From: Metabacillus sp. FJAT-52054
GTDB taxonomy: Bacteria; Bacillota; Bacilli; Bacillales; Bacillaceae
DNA: 64,000 nucleotides
Direction: 5' to 3'
NCBI RefSeq assembly: GCF_037201815.1
Contig: NZ_CP147407.1
Location: forward strand, 4,036,343-4,100,342
Position 1 is the first letter of the stretch. Each line of letters begins with the position of its first letter. This document shows positions 8,798 to 16,333 of the stretch, one piece after another. The translations under genes were made by a program, and so were the position numbers. The notes beneath the pieces are model-generated. The model ran no database searches, was not told the origin of the DNA, and saw only the letters and a program-made list of their open reading frames with translations.

Positions 8798-9919
8798 TTA
8801 TTGATAATTAATAAATGACGGGGCCGGGTCCAGCGCCAGTACCTCTTTTGGCGTCATGACCGGTTTGTCATTTTTAAAGAACAGCTTGAATCCGCCGTAT
8901 TGAATGGGCTGGCTTTGCACAAGCAGATGATAGCCTGATGTTTTCAGCGATGGCGCTCCAAATCCGTCACTATTTAACACAACCTCCACATTTTCGGCCG
9001 GTTGAATGGCGCTCTTGTTGCTGATGATTTTATCCGCAAATTGATGGACCACGACAACTTTGTCTGGAAGTCCGTTCTCAGCAGCAAGTTTTGATACATA
9101 TTTGATTGCTTCCTGAACATTTTTCCCATCTACATGACCCAGATTTTCTCCGGGGACCTGCCCTTGTTTCACGTGAAACTCCGTATCGATGGCTAAATGA
9201 ATGTTTGGTTTTTTTAAATATTTTTCAAGGGCCTTCACCTGATTCATAATAGAATCACGGCCAAGCTGCACATCTAAAAAAAGAAGCGCATTATTTTCTT
9301 CTGCGAGCTTCGCATACTTCTCAATATCGGCCTCCGGCGTATAGTGGACATAAAGCCCCTTATCCCCAGGGGTGCGCTGAGCGATGGTCGTAATCAGTTC
9401 AATCGCAGGAATCGCAGGTCGTTCAGGATCCAGCTCTGAATAAGCGCGAGTTTGCTTCATCAGCTTATCCATTAAATCCTCCGGGCTATGTTCTCCCAGT
9501 ATCCCCATATTAATGGAATTTGGATTTCCATAAAAGGCAACGATCCGCGAGTCCTTAAGCGGTCCCTCTGTCTGATCCGCTACATCCTTATGCAGGGTCT
9601 GACCTAAAGGCACGCTTCTCTCCCTGCTGCCTCCATGGGCTTCTGCTACTGTAATCTTAGCCAGCTGTTCCTTGGTATAATTCGTTTCCAGCGGCTTCGC
9701 CTTTTTGGAAGGCTCGATCTCCTTATAATTCGCGCTCAAGGCAAACCTCGGAGAACTTGCTATGCTTTCTGTGTCATAGTACGGATCCTTTGAGGTTAAT
9801 TTCGACTCCTCGTTCATCTCCGGCATCGTTTCTTGTGAAGTAGCTGCCTCAGAACAGCCCGCTACCATTAAAAACGGGATCGCACCTAACCAAAATCCTG
9901 CCCTTATTCTTTTCTTCAA
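8798..9919 (-). CDS. Conserved lipoprotein of unknown function
   Basis: A 373-residue protein with a short lipoprotein signal (MKKRIRAGFWLGAIPFL, lipobox VAGC, Cys22), then a low-complexity charged linker to about residue 90. The folded part contains SRIVAFYGNPNS, GLYVHY, LLFLDVQLG, IHLAIDTEFHV and VVVVHQFADK: regularly spaced hydrophobic strands ending in acidic or His residues, suggesting a TIM-barrel-like fold. Acidic residues in LDVQLG and AIDTEFHV could be catalytic or sugar-binding. I know of similar uncharacterised proteins but no function. Monocistronic. A parS-like sequence lies inside it at 9165. Confidence 0.7.
   Translation of the reverse strand: MKKRIRAGFWLGAIPFLMVAGCSEAATSQETMPEMNEESKLTSKDPYYDTESIASSPRFALSANYKEIEPSKKAKPLETNYTKEQLAKITVAEAHGGSRERSVPLGQTLHKDVADQTEGPLKDSRIVAFYGNPNSINMGILGEHSPEDLMDKLMKQTRAYSELDPERPAIPAIELITTIAQRTPGDKGLYVHYTPEADIEKYAKLAEENNALLFLDVQLGRDSIMNQVKALEKYLKKPNIHLAIDTEFHVKQGQVPGENLGHVDGKNVQEAIKYVSKLAAENGLPDKVVVVHQFADKIISNKSAIQPAENVEVVLNSDGFGAPSLKTSGYHLLVQSQPIQYGGFKLFFKNDKPVMTPKEVLALDPAPSFINYQ
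9165..9180. other. parS: parS-like Spo0J (ParB) binding site
   Basis: TGTTTCACGTGAAACT matches the Bacillus parS consensus TGTTNCACGTGAAACA at 15 of 16 positions (last base differs). It lies inside the lipoprotein gene, as many B. subtilis parS sites lie inside genes, and the cognate soj/spo0J pair is in this window. Confidence 0.8.
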
Positions 9920-10077
9920 GTTATCTCACCTACTGTTTAGTATTTCATCTGCTGAATTCGACAATGAGTCTACGAGTCTATGATAACTGAATATGAGAAA
10001 CTATTCAGGGGTCCTTCTTCACAAATGAATGATTCCTCCACGAAAACTGAATTTTTTTCGATGCTAATCTAGCTAAA

Positions 10078-10114
10078 TAAAAAAAGGGCATTACTGCAAG
10101 CAGCAACACCCCCG
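10078..10114 (-). terminator. Terminator of the YiaA-like gene
   Basis: Minus-strand GGGTGTT-G-CTG, short loop, CAG-T-AATGCCC, followed by TTTTTTTA. Confidence 0.65.
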
Positions 10115-10119
10115 TATTA

Positions 10120-10590
10120 TTAATCTCTTCCTCTAGCAACCTGCGTATCCCGAATGTTTTTCTGAATCGTAATGGCCGCAAACAAACTAAGTACAAACGC
10201 CATACCGTAAAACCCTTTTTCACTCAAAACAATACTCCCGGCATTATAAAGTCCGATTGCCATCAAGGCGATCGCTACAATCACCGCAAACCAGCTAAGC
10301 CCGTAATAGATCCCCGAAACCGGAATATCCTCGTCCTTATCCCTTACCGCTTTTTGCAGGGACACAGCTGCATACAATCCAAATACCAGCACAGCAAAGT
10401 AATACCCCTTCTCATTCAGCTCCATGCCGGCATTAAATAAGCCAATCAGATAAGCAGCAACTCCCACGACCAAAGCAGCCCAGCTCGCCCCTTTAAAAGC
10501 AGCTGTCGGTTCTCCTTCTTTTCTTTCCACCTTGATCTTTGGGCTCTTTTCATCACCCATCAATAACGGGCTCTCATTGTGATCAGCCAT
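10120..10590 (-). CDS. YiaA/YiaB-type membrane protein, two-helix domain duplicated
   Basis: A 156-residue protein with a charged N-terminus of about 40 residues and four membrane helices in two repeats: SWAALVVGVAAYLIGLFNAG / NEKGYYFAVLVFGLYAAVSLQKAVRD, and SWFAVIVAIALMAIGLYNAG / SEKGFYGMAFVLSLFAAITIQKNIRD. The repeated pattern (W...GLxNAG...EKGxYxxxxVxxLxAAxxxQKxxRD) is the YiaAB two-helix domain. Function is unknown. The start at 10590 follows GGGGAG; the longer frame start at 10614 lacks a site. Confidence 0.8.
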   Translation of the reverse strand: MADHNESPLLMGDEKSPKIKVERKEGEPTAAFKGASWAALVVGVAAYLIGLFNAGMELNEKGYYFAVLVFGLYAAVSLQKAVRDKDEDIPVSGIYYGLSWFAVIVAIALMAIGLYNAGSIVLSEKGFYGMAFVLSLFAAITIQKNIRDTQVARGRD

Positions 10591-10732
10591 TATTTCGCTC
10601 CCCTTCACAGTCATTGAGTATGTATATGCCTATAGTGCTATTACAAAAACCATTATAGCAATTTTTTACATATGTTGTTACTATTGGAAGGGTTTATTTT
10701 TAAATCGCCGTGCATTGCATGAATGATTGCCC

Positions 10733-11089
10733 CTATGCCTCAGATACTTGACGCATTTCAATCTGGCCTTCACCAAATCCCTGCGGGTCCGGCATCCGGA
10801 GAGCCCACTCTATGGCATCTTCCCTTGACTTCACATCAATTAGGATGAAACCGGCAATCAAATCTTGCGTTTCCGTAAATGGACCCTCTGTCATCAGAGG
10901 TTCTTCCCCTTGTTTAGAAAAAGAAAGGCGGATTCCATTTGAACTTGGATGAAGTCCTTTAGCCATTACCCGCACGCCTGCATTAACTAATTCCTCATTG
11001 TATCTCGTCATAGCTTCCATAAGCTCTGAGCTCGGGAGATTTCCGGCTTCCGAGTTCTTCGAGGCTTTGACAATCAGCATAAACAGCAT
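10733..11089 (-). CDS. YCII-related / DGPF-domain small protein
   Basis: About 118 residues beginning MLFMLIVKASKNSEAG. The fold pattern (beta strand, acidic helix, EELVNAGVRVMAKGLHPS, MTEGPFTETQDLIAGFILIDVKSREDAIEWALRMPD) matches YCII-like dimeric alpha-beta barrel proteins. The TEGPFTE block is the hallmark of the DGPF subgroup, often found near ECF sigma factors and of unknown biochemical role. No sigma factor is adjacent here. Start chosen at 11089, 8 nt after GGAGG; an ATG six bases earlier is too close. Confidence 0.8.
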   Translation of the reverse strand: MLFMLIVKASKNSEAGNLPSSELMEAMTRYNEELVNAGVRVMAKGLHPSSNGIRLSFSKQGEEPLMTEGPFTETQDLIAGFILIDVKSREDAIEWALRMPDPQGFGEGQIEMRQVSEA

Positions 11090-11189
11090 AATCATTCCTC
11101 CTTTTCTATTTGAGACAGTTTCTATCATTATTCCATAAGAACAAAGCCCATCCCTGCTGGTGGCTTTAAGCGTAAAGAAATTTCAATAA

Positions 11190-11238
11190 TGACCTGTCTC
11201 ACTGCAGTATGTCGAGGAGGGACAGGCTCCATTTTTTT
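11190..11238 (+). promoter_or_regulatory. Terminator-like hairpin upstream of the MFS gene
   Basis: ACCTGTCTC and GAGGGACAGGCT flank a 16-nt loop and are followed by TTTTTTT. It sits between two divergent genes, where no plus-strand gene needs terminating, so it could end an unseen small transcript. It lies upstream of the promoter at 11237. Confidence 0.35.
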
Positions 11239-11266
11239 GAACTATAAAAACGGTTTATGGTATGAT
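11237..11266 (+). promoter_or_regulatory. Sigma-A promoter of the MFS transporter gene
   Basis: TTGAAC, 18-bp spacer, TATGAT, about 50 bp upstream of the chosen start codon. Confidence 0.5.
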
Positions 11267-11318
11267 GATTAAATTGTTTATGGAATACGTTTTTATTCAT
11301 CCAAGAAAAGAGGTACTT

Positions 11319-12533
11319 ATGAACACCGCAGAATTGACCAGGCGGCATTGGCTGCTCATCTTCACACTCGCTTTATTAACATTCGTACTCGGCACGAGCG
11401 AATTTGTAATCGTCGGAATCCTGACCGATATTTCGTCGAGCCTTCATATAACCAATTCAGCAGCAGGCACACTTGTTTCTGCTTTTGCGATGACATTTGC
11501 CATTGCAACACCACTCGTCATGTCCGCAACAAGCCATTTTCCAAAACGAAAATGGATGCTGTTTTTAATTGGAGCGTTCATCATTCTGAATGCCTTGTGC
11601 GTTATATCGTCAAGCTATATTCTGCTCCTCGTACTTCGAATGCTGACTGCGATTGTAACAGGCGTTTTGATCTCCCTTGCCATGATGGTGGCCAGTGACA
11701 CCATGCCGGCTGCAAAACGCAGCCTGGCTATCTCATTTGTTTTCGGCGGTTTTACGCTCGCAAACGTAGTGGGCGTTCCAATCGGAACGGTCATTGCGGA
11801 TTCGTATAACTGGAATGCAACCTTCCTGCTAACCACTTTTCTTGGAGGACTTGCCTTTATAGCAGCCTTTTTCATCCTGCCCGAGCTGCAAAATCAAGCC
11901 CGCAGCTCAATAAGGGATCAATTCTCTTTATTAACACACCCGAGAATCCTAATGGCCTTTTTCATCCCATCTCTTGGATTCGGAGCAACGTATGTTGTAT
12001 TCACATACCTCGTGCCGCTCCTGAACGAAATGGCAGCGCCAAGCCAGTCCATCAGTCTCATCCTGTTCGGCTATGGATTCATCTCGATCTTCAGCAACAT
12101 CCTTGCCGGCAAAATCGCCAGCCACAACGCGATTGGAAGACTCCGGTTCGTTTTTCTCGTCCAAGCCATTGTCCTTATCGCTCTATACTGGACGACAAAC
12201 GATCTTATTATCGGATTGATCAACATCGGCCTGATGTCCCTAATGGCCATCCTGTTAACAACATCCACCCAGCTCTATCTAATCGACCTTGCCGGGATCT
12301 ACCAGCCGAAAGCAACAGGCCTTGCCGCCTCATTAATGCCCGTTGCTAGCAATGTCGGGATCGCTTTTGGTTCCGCATTAGGCGGACTCGTTTACCATCA
12401 AGGGGACTTGATGAATGTGACCTGGGTTGGGGGACTGGTCGCAATTGCCGCGAGTGTGCTGACTTTTGTGAGTTATCGGTTGGATCAAAAAGAAAAAGAC
12501 ATCAGCAGGAGGGAGAAGCTGCGGATGTCTTGA
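11319..12533 (+). CDS. MFS transporter, AraJ/arabinose-efflux-like
   Basis: A 404-residue integral membrane protein with about 12 hydrophobic helices. The early TSEFVIVGILTDIS segment and the AMTFAIATPLVM and VPIGTVIADSYNWNATF blocks (conserved between helices 5 and 6) are typical of the DHA1 drug or sugar efflux subfamily of the major facilitator superfamily. It probably exports small molecules by proton antiport; the substrate is unknown. The ATG at 11319 follows AAAAGAGG; in-frame starts upstream overlap the promoter -10. Single gene with terminator. Confidence 0.85.
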   Translation: MNTAELTRRHWLLIFTLALLTFVLGTSEFVIVGILTDISSSLHITNSAAGTLVSAFAMTFAIATPLVMSATSHFPKRKWMLFLIGAFIILNALCVISSSYILLLVLRMLTAIVTGVLISLAMMVASDTMPAAKRSLAISFVFGGFTLANVVGVPIGTVIADSYNWNATFLLTTFLGGLAFIAAFFILPELQNQARSSIRDQFSLLTHPRILMAFFIPSLGFGATYVVFTYLVPLLNEMAAPSQSISLILFGYGFISIFSNILAGKIASHNAIGRLRFVFLVQAIVLIALYWTTNDLIIGLINIGLMSLMAILLTTSTQLYLIDLAGIYQPKATGLAASLMPVASNVGIAFGSALGGLVYHQGDLMNVTWVGGLVAIAASVLTFVSYRLDQKEKDISRREKLRMS

Positions 12534-12545
12534 GGAATTTTTAAG

Positions 12546-12588
12546 GAAGTACCGAGGACCATTGATTGGTTTTTTGTGCTTCTTTTTT
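12546..12588 (+). terminator. Terminator of the MFS gene
   Basis: GAAGTAC and GTGCTTC enclose a nested ACCA/TGGT stem and are followed by TTTTTT. Confidence 0.6.
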
Positions 12589-12632
12589 AAAATGATTTTT
12601 TTCACCTTAATATATTCCTATCTAGAGAAGGC

Positions 12633-12664
12633 AAAAAAATAAGCCGCATATGCGACTTATTCAT
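12633..12664 (-). terminator. Terminator of the 12717-13772 lipoprotein gene
   Basis: Minus-strand AATAAGTCGCAT/ATGCGGCTTATT with a following TTTTTTGCC; a near-perfect palindrome. Confidence 0.75.
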
Positions 12665-12716
12665 GAATGGTTACTTGTTGTAAAGGAGATTTGCAGAAGA
12701 TACCCTGCTCCTTTTG

Positions 12717-13772
12717 TCAGCGGGACCCTGATGCAAATACTTCCACAATCCTTTCACTATTGTAATCTTCTGTATCAACCGACCACTTGTCATCCTTCTT
12801 AATCATTTTAATTTCCAATGGGTCTCTTCCTTGCTGGACATCCAATGAATTCAGCACAGCATCGAACTTCTCCAAGGCATAACTCTGAGCTTTCTTGGAG
12901 TCATAGTCATTGGTTTTTTCCTTATATTCGCTTTGTAAATCAGACATGGTTTCATATGAATCATCTAAAGGCACTGTGGAATATTCAAGCGTAACGACCG
13001 CCCTGTCATTGGCATATGCCTTTGGCTCAGCTTTAAGTTTTGCCTTTTCAGCAAGTACGGATTTGTAGCTGGTATAGTGCTTGTCCACTTCTTGAGCAGG
13101 AATGGAATTATATACGTTACTTTTCAGGCCGTCGTTGAAGCTTGATTTTGCTTCTTCCTGAAGTGCCCGCTTATCAGCGGAGACATGCTTTTCAAAATCC
13201 GGATTTTCCTTATCCAGATAAATGGTCTCGATATAGGCTGTCAAAGCTTTCGCAGGATCCTCCATCAGATCCAGACTGTCTGCATATTTTTCTGTATCCA
13301 GTTTCAGTGTAACTTCCTTTAGCTTATCTTCATAATTCTCGGAACGAGGTTTGATCCCAATTTCATATGTCTCTCCCTTTTCTACTTCAAAAAAAGCAGG
13401 GATAGTCTTTTCTTTGTCGGCTCCGATGCTCCCTGGCATATCTGGCTCCAGTCCCAAATCAGAAGAATAGACATCTCTTTTCGGGCTCAGCTCCTTTTCC
13501 CCTTGGTATAGCTTGATTCCATCCATTGAAGAAATGGTAAAAGCTGAGTCTGAGTTGTTCTTTACCTTTAAGTTGACCATCAGGACACCCGTATCCTTCT
13601 CCGATACGCCGTCATCCTCACCTGTCAATATGTATGAAGCATCCGCCACTGACACATCCAACTCCTTGCTCTTACCGCTGCCGGCATTTGCCTTCTCCCC
13701 AGAGCCGCCGCATCCTGCTGTGACTGCCATCAGCATACCCGTTAAAACTAGTAAACTTCCTTTTCTAATCAT
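12717..13772 (-). CDS. Lipoprotein, DUF5105-like
   Basis: 351 residues. The lipoprotein signal ends at TAGC (Cys20), followed by a Gly/Ser/Lys linker. Residues about 38-165 form a beta-rich domain (VLMVNLKVKNNSDSAFTISSMDGIKLYQG) like the DUF4352/DUF5105 immunoglobulin-like extracellular domains. The second half is helical and charged (AKALTAYIETIYLDKEN, KHYTSYKSVLAEKAKL) and ends in a strand pair KMIKKDDKWSVDTEDY. Anchored on the outer face of the membrane; function unknown. The ATG follows GGGAGG. Monocistronic. Confidence 0.7.
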   Translation of the reverse strand: MIRKGSLLVLTGMLMAVTAGCGGSGEKANAGSGKSKELDVSVADASYILTGEDDGVSEKDTGVLMVNLKVKNNSDSAFTISSMDGIKLYQGEKELSPKRDVYSSDLGLEPDMPGSIGADKEKTIPAFFEVEKGETYEIGIKPRSENYEDKLKEVTLKLDTEKYADSLDLMEDPAKALTAYIETIYLDKENPDFEKHVSADKRALQEEAKSSFNDGLKSNVYNSIPAQEVDKHYTSYKSVLAEKAKLKAEPKAYANDRAVVTLEYSTVPLDDSYETMSDLQSEYKEKTNDYDSKKAQSYALEKFDAVLNSLDVQQGRDPLEIKMIKKDDKWSVDTEDYNSERIVEVFASGSR

Positions 13773-14013
13773 TCAAAAATCCTCCCAGTTAGTTCAATTG
13801 TATTAGTTCCGTTTCGACATTCCATTTCCCTCAAATATGGAAACATAAACCATATATGTATGACTATTGAACTTTTTTACAGATACTAGTGCACGTTTCT
13901 AACTTAGAATTAGATACCATAAATGATTCATTAGAGAAGATCGTCCCCGTACTTTCCAAAATCACGAACATGCTTTAAAGTCATGATAAAACATGTAGTA
14001 GGGGCGGGAGAAA

Positions 14014-14448
14014 ATGATGATATCACTTCATAGAATATTAAGATTACGTGATTTAGAAATCTTTCATGTACTAAAAAACGGAAATATTCTAGCTTATGTA
14101 GTAATCGAGGATACTAGAAATCCTTTTACTGAAGAAGACAAGAAAATGGATCCTTTATGTTATATGGACGAAGAAGACATAAATAAGACTTTAAATGTTT
14201 TAAGAATTTCATTAGTTAACGATGAAGCTTTAACAGAAGAAGATTCATTTACTTTGAGAACGTACTTTTCGGATTTTGTGAATCATACAAATTTGACGAA
14301 TTTCATTATTAAAGAATATATTCAAGAAGACTTGTATGATCATGACGATAATATAGAGTCTTTCAATAAGATCTTACAAAATATTGGTTCAAATTATATT
14401 ATTAAAGAATTTGATGAGAAAAATTGGATTTATTTATCTCAAGATTAA
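14014..14448 (+). CDS. Unrecognised acidic protein
   Basis: 144 residues, rich in Asp, Glu, Asn and Ile, with AT-rich codon use unlike its neighbours. The ATG at 14014 (or the second ATG next to it) follows GGGGCGGGAG. No transmembrane segment or known motif is visible. The body alternates predicted helices (EEDINKTLNVLRISLVND, DNIESFNKILQNIGSN) with short strands. Composition suggests horizontal origin, and it sits next to the integration hot spot at rlmH, so it may belong to an older insertion. A terminator follows. Confidence 0.6.
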   Translation: MMISLHRILRLRDLEIFHVLKNGNILAYVVIEDTRNPFTEEDKKMDPLCYMDEEDINKTLNVLRISLVNDEALTEEDSFTLRTYFSDFVNHTNLTNFIIKEYIQEDLYDHDDNIESFNKILQNIGSNYIIKEFDEKNWIYLSQD

Positions 14449-14497
14449 GTAAGCAAAGAGACGATTCTTTGTAAAACTCAATTCTGCGACCGTAGAA

Positions 14498-14535
14498 ATT
14501 AAAGCCACTCAAAATTAGCTTGAGTGGCTTGCTTT
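14498..14535. terminator. Bidirectional terminator
   Basis: AAGCCACTCAA, 7-nt loop, TTGAGTGGCTT, then GCTTTT; between the convergent 14014 gene and the DinB gene. Confidence 0.8.
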
Positions 14536-14560
14536 TCATAAATGTTATTGGGTTATCTAA

Positions 14561-15031
14561 TTACCTTTTTGAAGGCCATGAGCCCTGCATTTTTCTTAAT
14601 TGAATAATTTGACCTGTATGATAAGCATCATGAAGCATGATATCCAGTAATTTTCTTTCCAGAGAATCGTTGTCGAGCTCTGAGTCGGAAATTGTACTCA
14701 ACACCCGTCTTAAATTACGTTGGGCACTTACAGAACGTTCCACCACTACTTTCCATTCATGATCATCAAGAGATGGATGGGTAAGGTGAAAAGTTTCATC
14801 ACCGTCGAGATTATTTGTCCATTCAATGCCTTCCAATTTTGCAGCCAGTCTTTCTTTGTAATAGATAAGATGATTAACGTTCTCCCAAATACTTTTTGTC
14901 GCCTCACCAGATGGTTTCCAATTAGCCTCTTCAGCTGTAAGTCCTTCTATAGCGTGTATAAACGGTGCATACCAGCTTTCTTGATCGAATGTTGAATCCA
15001 GTACATTTAGAAGCAGGTCCGTTCGTTTCAC
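14561..15031 (-). CDS. DinB-family protein
   Basis: About 156 residues with the four-helix DinB/YfiT pattern and its three spaced histidines: NVNHLIYYKERL, then HDAYHTGQIIQLRKMQG near the C-terminus. The family binds a metal through three His; many members are thiol transferases or of unknown role, some damage-inducible. A GTG at 15031 lies 7 nt after AGGGGGAT and gives VKRTDLLL as N-terminus; the longer frame from 15055 has no site. It lies just outside the left attachment site of the mobile element. Confidence 0.8.
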   Translation of the reverse strand: MKRTDLLLNVLDSTFDQESWYAPFIHAIEGLTAEEANWKPSGEATKSIWENVNHLIYYKERLAAKLEGIEWTNNLDGDETFHLTHPSLDDHEWKVVVERSVSAQRNLRRVLSTISDSELDNDSLERKLLDIMLHDAYHTGQIIQLRKMQGSWPSKR

Positions 15032-15163
15032 TGTTATATCCCCCTTGAATTCCATTAATAACTGCCTTTGTTAAAGATTCTGTATTTTAATGAAACATCC
15101 TGCTTAGGGATTATCTCGTAATTGAGAGTATGATTATATGACCGTTTTACAAATAACAAAAAG

Positions 15164-15187
15164 AACCAAATCAATTTTGATTTGGTT
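15164..15187 (-). terminator. Probable original terminator of rlmH, now displaced 6.1 kb
   Basis: Inverted repeat AACCAAATC, 6-nt loop, GATTTGGTT; on the minus strand it is followed by CTTTTTGTTATTT. It lies 26 bp beyond the rlmH-type stop codon preserved at 15214-15216, so before integration it would have sat directly downstream of rlmH. Confidence 0.6.
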
Positions 15188-15213
15188 TAATGTCATATTG
15201 AGCAACTTTACTA

Positions 15214-15231
15214 TTATTTATGATACGGTTC
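15214..15231. repeat. Left attachment site (distal copy of the rlmH end)
   Basis: The minus strand reads GAA CCG TAT CAT AAA TAA, i.e. E-P-Y-H-K-stop. This should be the chromosome's own former rlmH terminus. It differs from the right copy at two bases, both silent in rlmH (TAT/TAC, AAA/AAG). Confidence 0.85.
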
Positions 15232-15290
15232 AGCGAATATCACCAAAGAACATAGTTAATTTTGAACATAAAGTATTTATATCAATTTAA
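15231..15290 (+). other. Stranded 3' coding end of the large serine recombinase (circular form)
   Basis: Starting at the attachment repeat in the same frame as the recombinase, 19 codons read QRISPKNIVNFEHKVFISI and stop at 15288-15290, and a terminator begins 6 bp later. If the element excises by crossover in the repeat, this stretch joins the recombinase ORF in frame and replaces its present last three codons (PPD). The prediction holds for any crossover point inside the repeat. Inference from sequence; no circular form is shown here. Confidence 0.65.
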
Positions 15291-15295
15291 CCATT

Positions 15296-15325
15296 ATCCC
15301 CACTAAATATGGGGATTTTTATTTT
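15296..15325 (+). terminator. Terminator that would serve the recombinase in the circular element
   Basis: ATCCCCA, 7-nt loop, TGGGGAT, then TTTTATTTT, immediately after the stranded recombinase end. In the integrated state no plus-strand gene precedes it. Confidence 0.7.
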
Positions 15326-15412
15326 AAATCAACTTGTGGGAGTTGAAGTGCTATTACACATATGAAATAGATAAGTGTTGTTTTAGGTGAAAACCATCCC
15401 CCCATAAGAACG

Positions 15413-15437
15413 AAAGACACTCTTTTAAGTGCCTTAT
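15413..15437 (-). terminator. Terminator of the resolvase gene
   Basis: Minus-strand AAGGCACT, TAAA loop, AGAGTGTCTT, then TCGTTCTT. Confidence 0.55.
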
Positions 15438-15440
15438 TTC

Positions 15441-16025
15441 TCACTTAATACCTTCTCTATCCAACAATCTATAAATCGTACCTGTACCTACCTTAAACGT
15501 TGTACGAATATCATTAATGGACTTCCCTTGCTTATAAGCTTCAATTATTGCTTTCATTCTTTGCTCTTCTTTGCCACCTTCAACTAACTTTGTTTTTCTC
15601 CCTTTGAATTTGCCTTGACTTTTGGCAATCTCTATTCCTTCCTTCTGTCTTTGCTTAATCATTTTACGTTCAAACTGTGCTAGACCAGAAAAAATAGTAA
15701 AAAGAAATTCGCTCATAGGATTGTCATCAGATAAGTCCAACCATTTATCTGTTATGGATTTTAATCCAGCTCCTTTACTCTGGATGATTTCTACAATTGT
15801 TAGAAGGTCTTTTGTAGAACGAGATAAGCGACTTATTTCATGAATGATTACCGTATCACCCGCTTCAAGTTCATCTAACATTCTTTGTAGTTCGGGTCGT
15901 TCCATTGAAGCACCACTAAGCTTCTCAATATAAAACTCTTTACATCCTGCTTCCTTCAAAGACTTCTTTTGGCGAGCGATGTTTTGACCTTCACTACTAA
16001 CACGTATGTATCCGACAGTTTTCAA
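15441..16025 (-). CDS. Small serine recombinase, Tn3-type resolvase/invertase
   Basis: About 194 residues. The N-terminal catalytic domain has VGYIRVSSEGQN with the nucleophilic serine, DTVIIHEISRLSRS (conserved Arg pair) and FSGLAQFERKMIKQRQKEGI. A C-terminal helix-turn-helix follows (about 150-190: KSINDIRTTFKVGTGTIYRLL). Such proteins resolve multimers or invert DNA at nearby res sites. TTG at 16025 is preferred because GGAG lies 9 nt upstream and family members begin near KTVGYIRVS; ATG at 16040 would add five residues. Six TTACCG-like half-sites lie just upstream. Probably a resolution or maintenance function of the element. Confidence 0.88.
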   Translation of the reverse strand: MKTVGYIRVSSEGQNIARQKKSLKEAGCKEFYIEKLSGASMERPELQRMLDELEAGDTVIIHEISRLSRSTKDLLTIVEIIQSKGAGLKSITDKWLDLSDDNPMSEFLFTIFSGLAQFERKMIKQRQKEGIEIAKSQGKFKGRKTKLVEGGKEEQRMKAIIEAYKQGKSINDIRTTFKVGTGTIYRLLDREGIK

Positions 16026-16038
16026 TTTAATCCACTCC

Positions 16039-16180
16039 ATTACCGTTATCTTTAATTATATTTTACTGTTAATTACGGTAATAGTCAAACAGTAATAAAA
16101 CTATATCACTAAACCCTTGATACTATTGGATTTCGGTTTTCATATGTTCATTACCGTTTATGTGTAGTCTATCGGTAATA
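16039..16180. promoter_or_regulatory. Candidate res site of the resolvase
   Basis: Six half-sites resembling TTAC(C/T)G(T/A) lie in both orientations: forward at 16040-16048, 16063-16070 and 16151-16159; reverse at 16073-16082, 16088-16096 and 16171-16180. The 16151/16180 pair forms a 30-bp inverted site, the usual size of a resolvase subsite. The cluster abuts the resolvase start, the standard place for res and for autoregulation. Confidence 0.5.
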
Positions 16181-16333
16181 AGGAAACATTCAACTCTTAC
16201 CCAATCAATCCAACAAAACAGCATTACCCCATTGTTGAAGGTAATGCACACGTAATAGTTAAATAACTATAATCAAATACTGCCGAAACAGTCCATTTGC
16301 TGTTAAAGTAAAGTACCCATTCTTAGTATATGG

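Noticed and set aside
13772..14014. Third copy of the rlmH-type attachment site farther left
   Set aside because: No sequence resembling TTA-TTATG-TACGGTTC was found, so a composite or tandem element reaching beyond 15214 is not supported.
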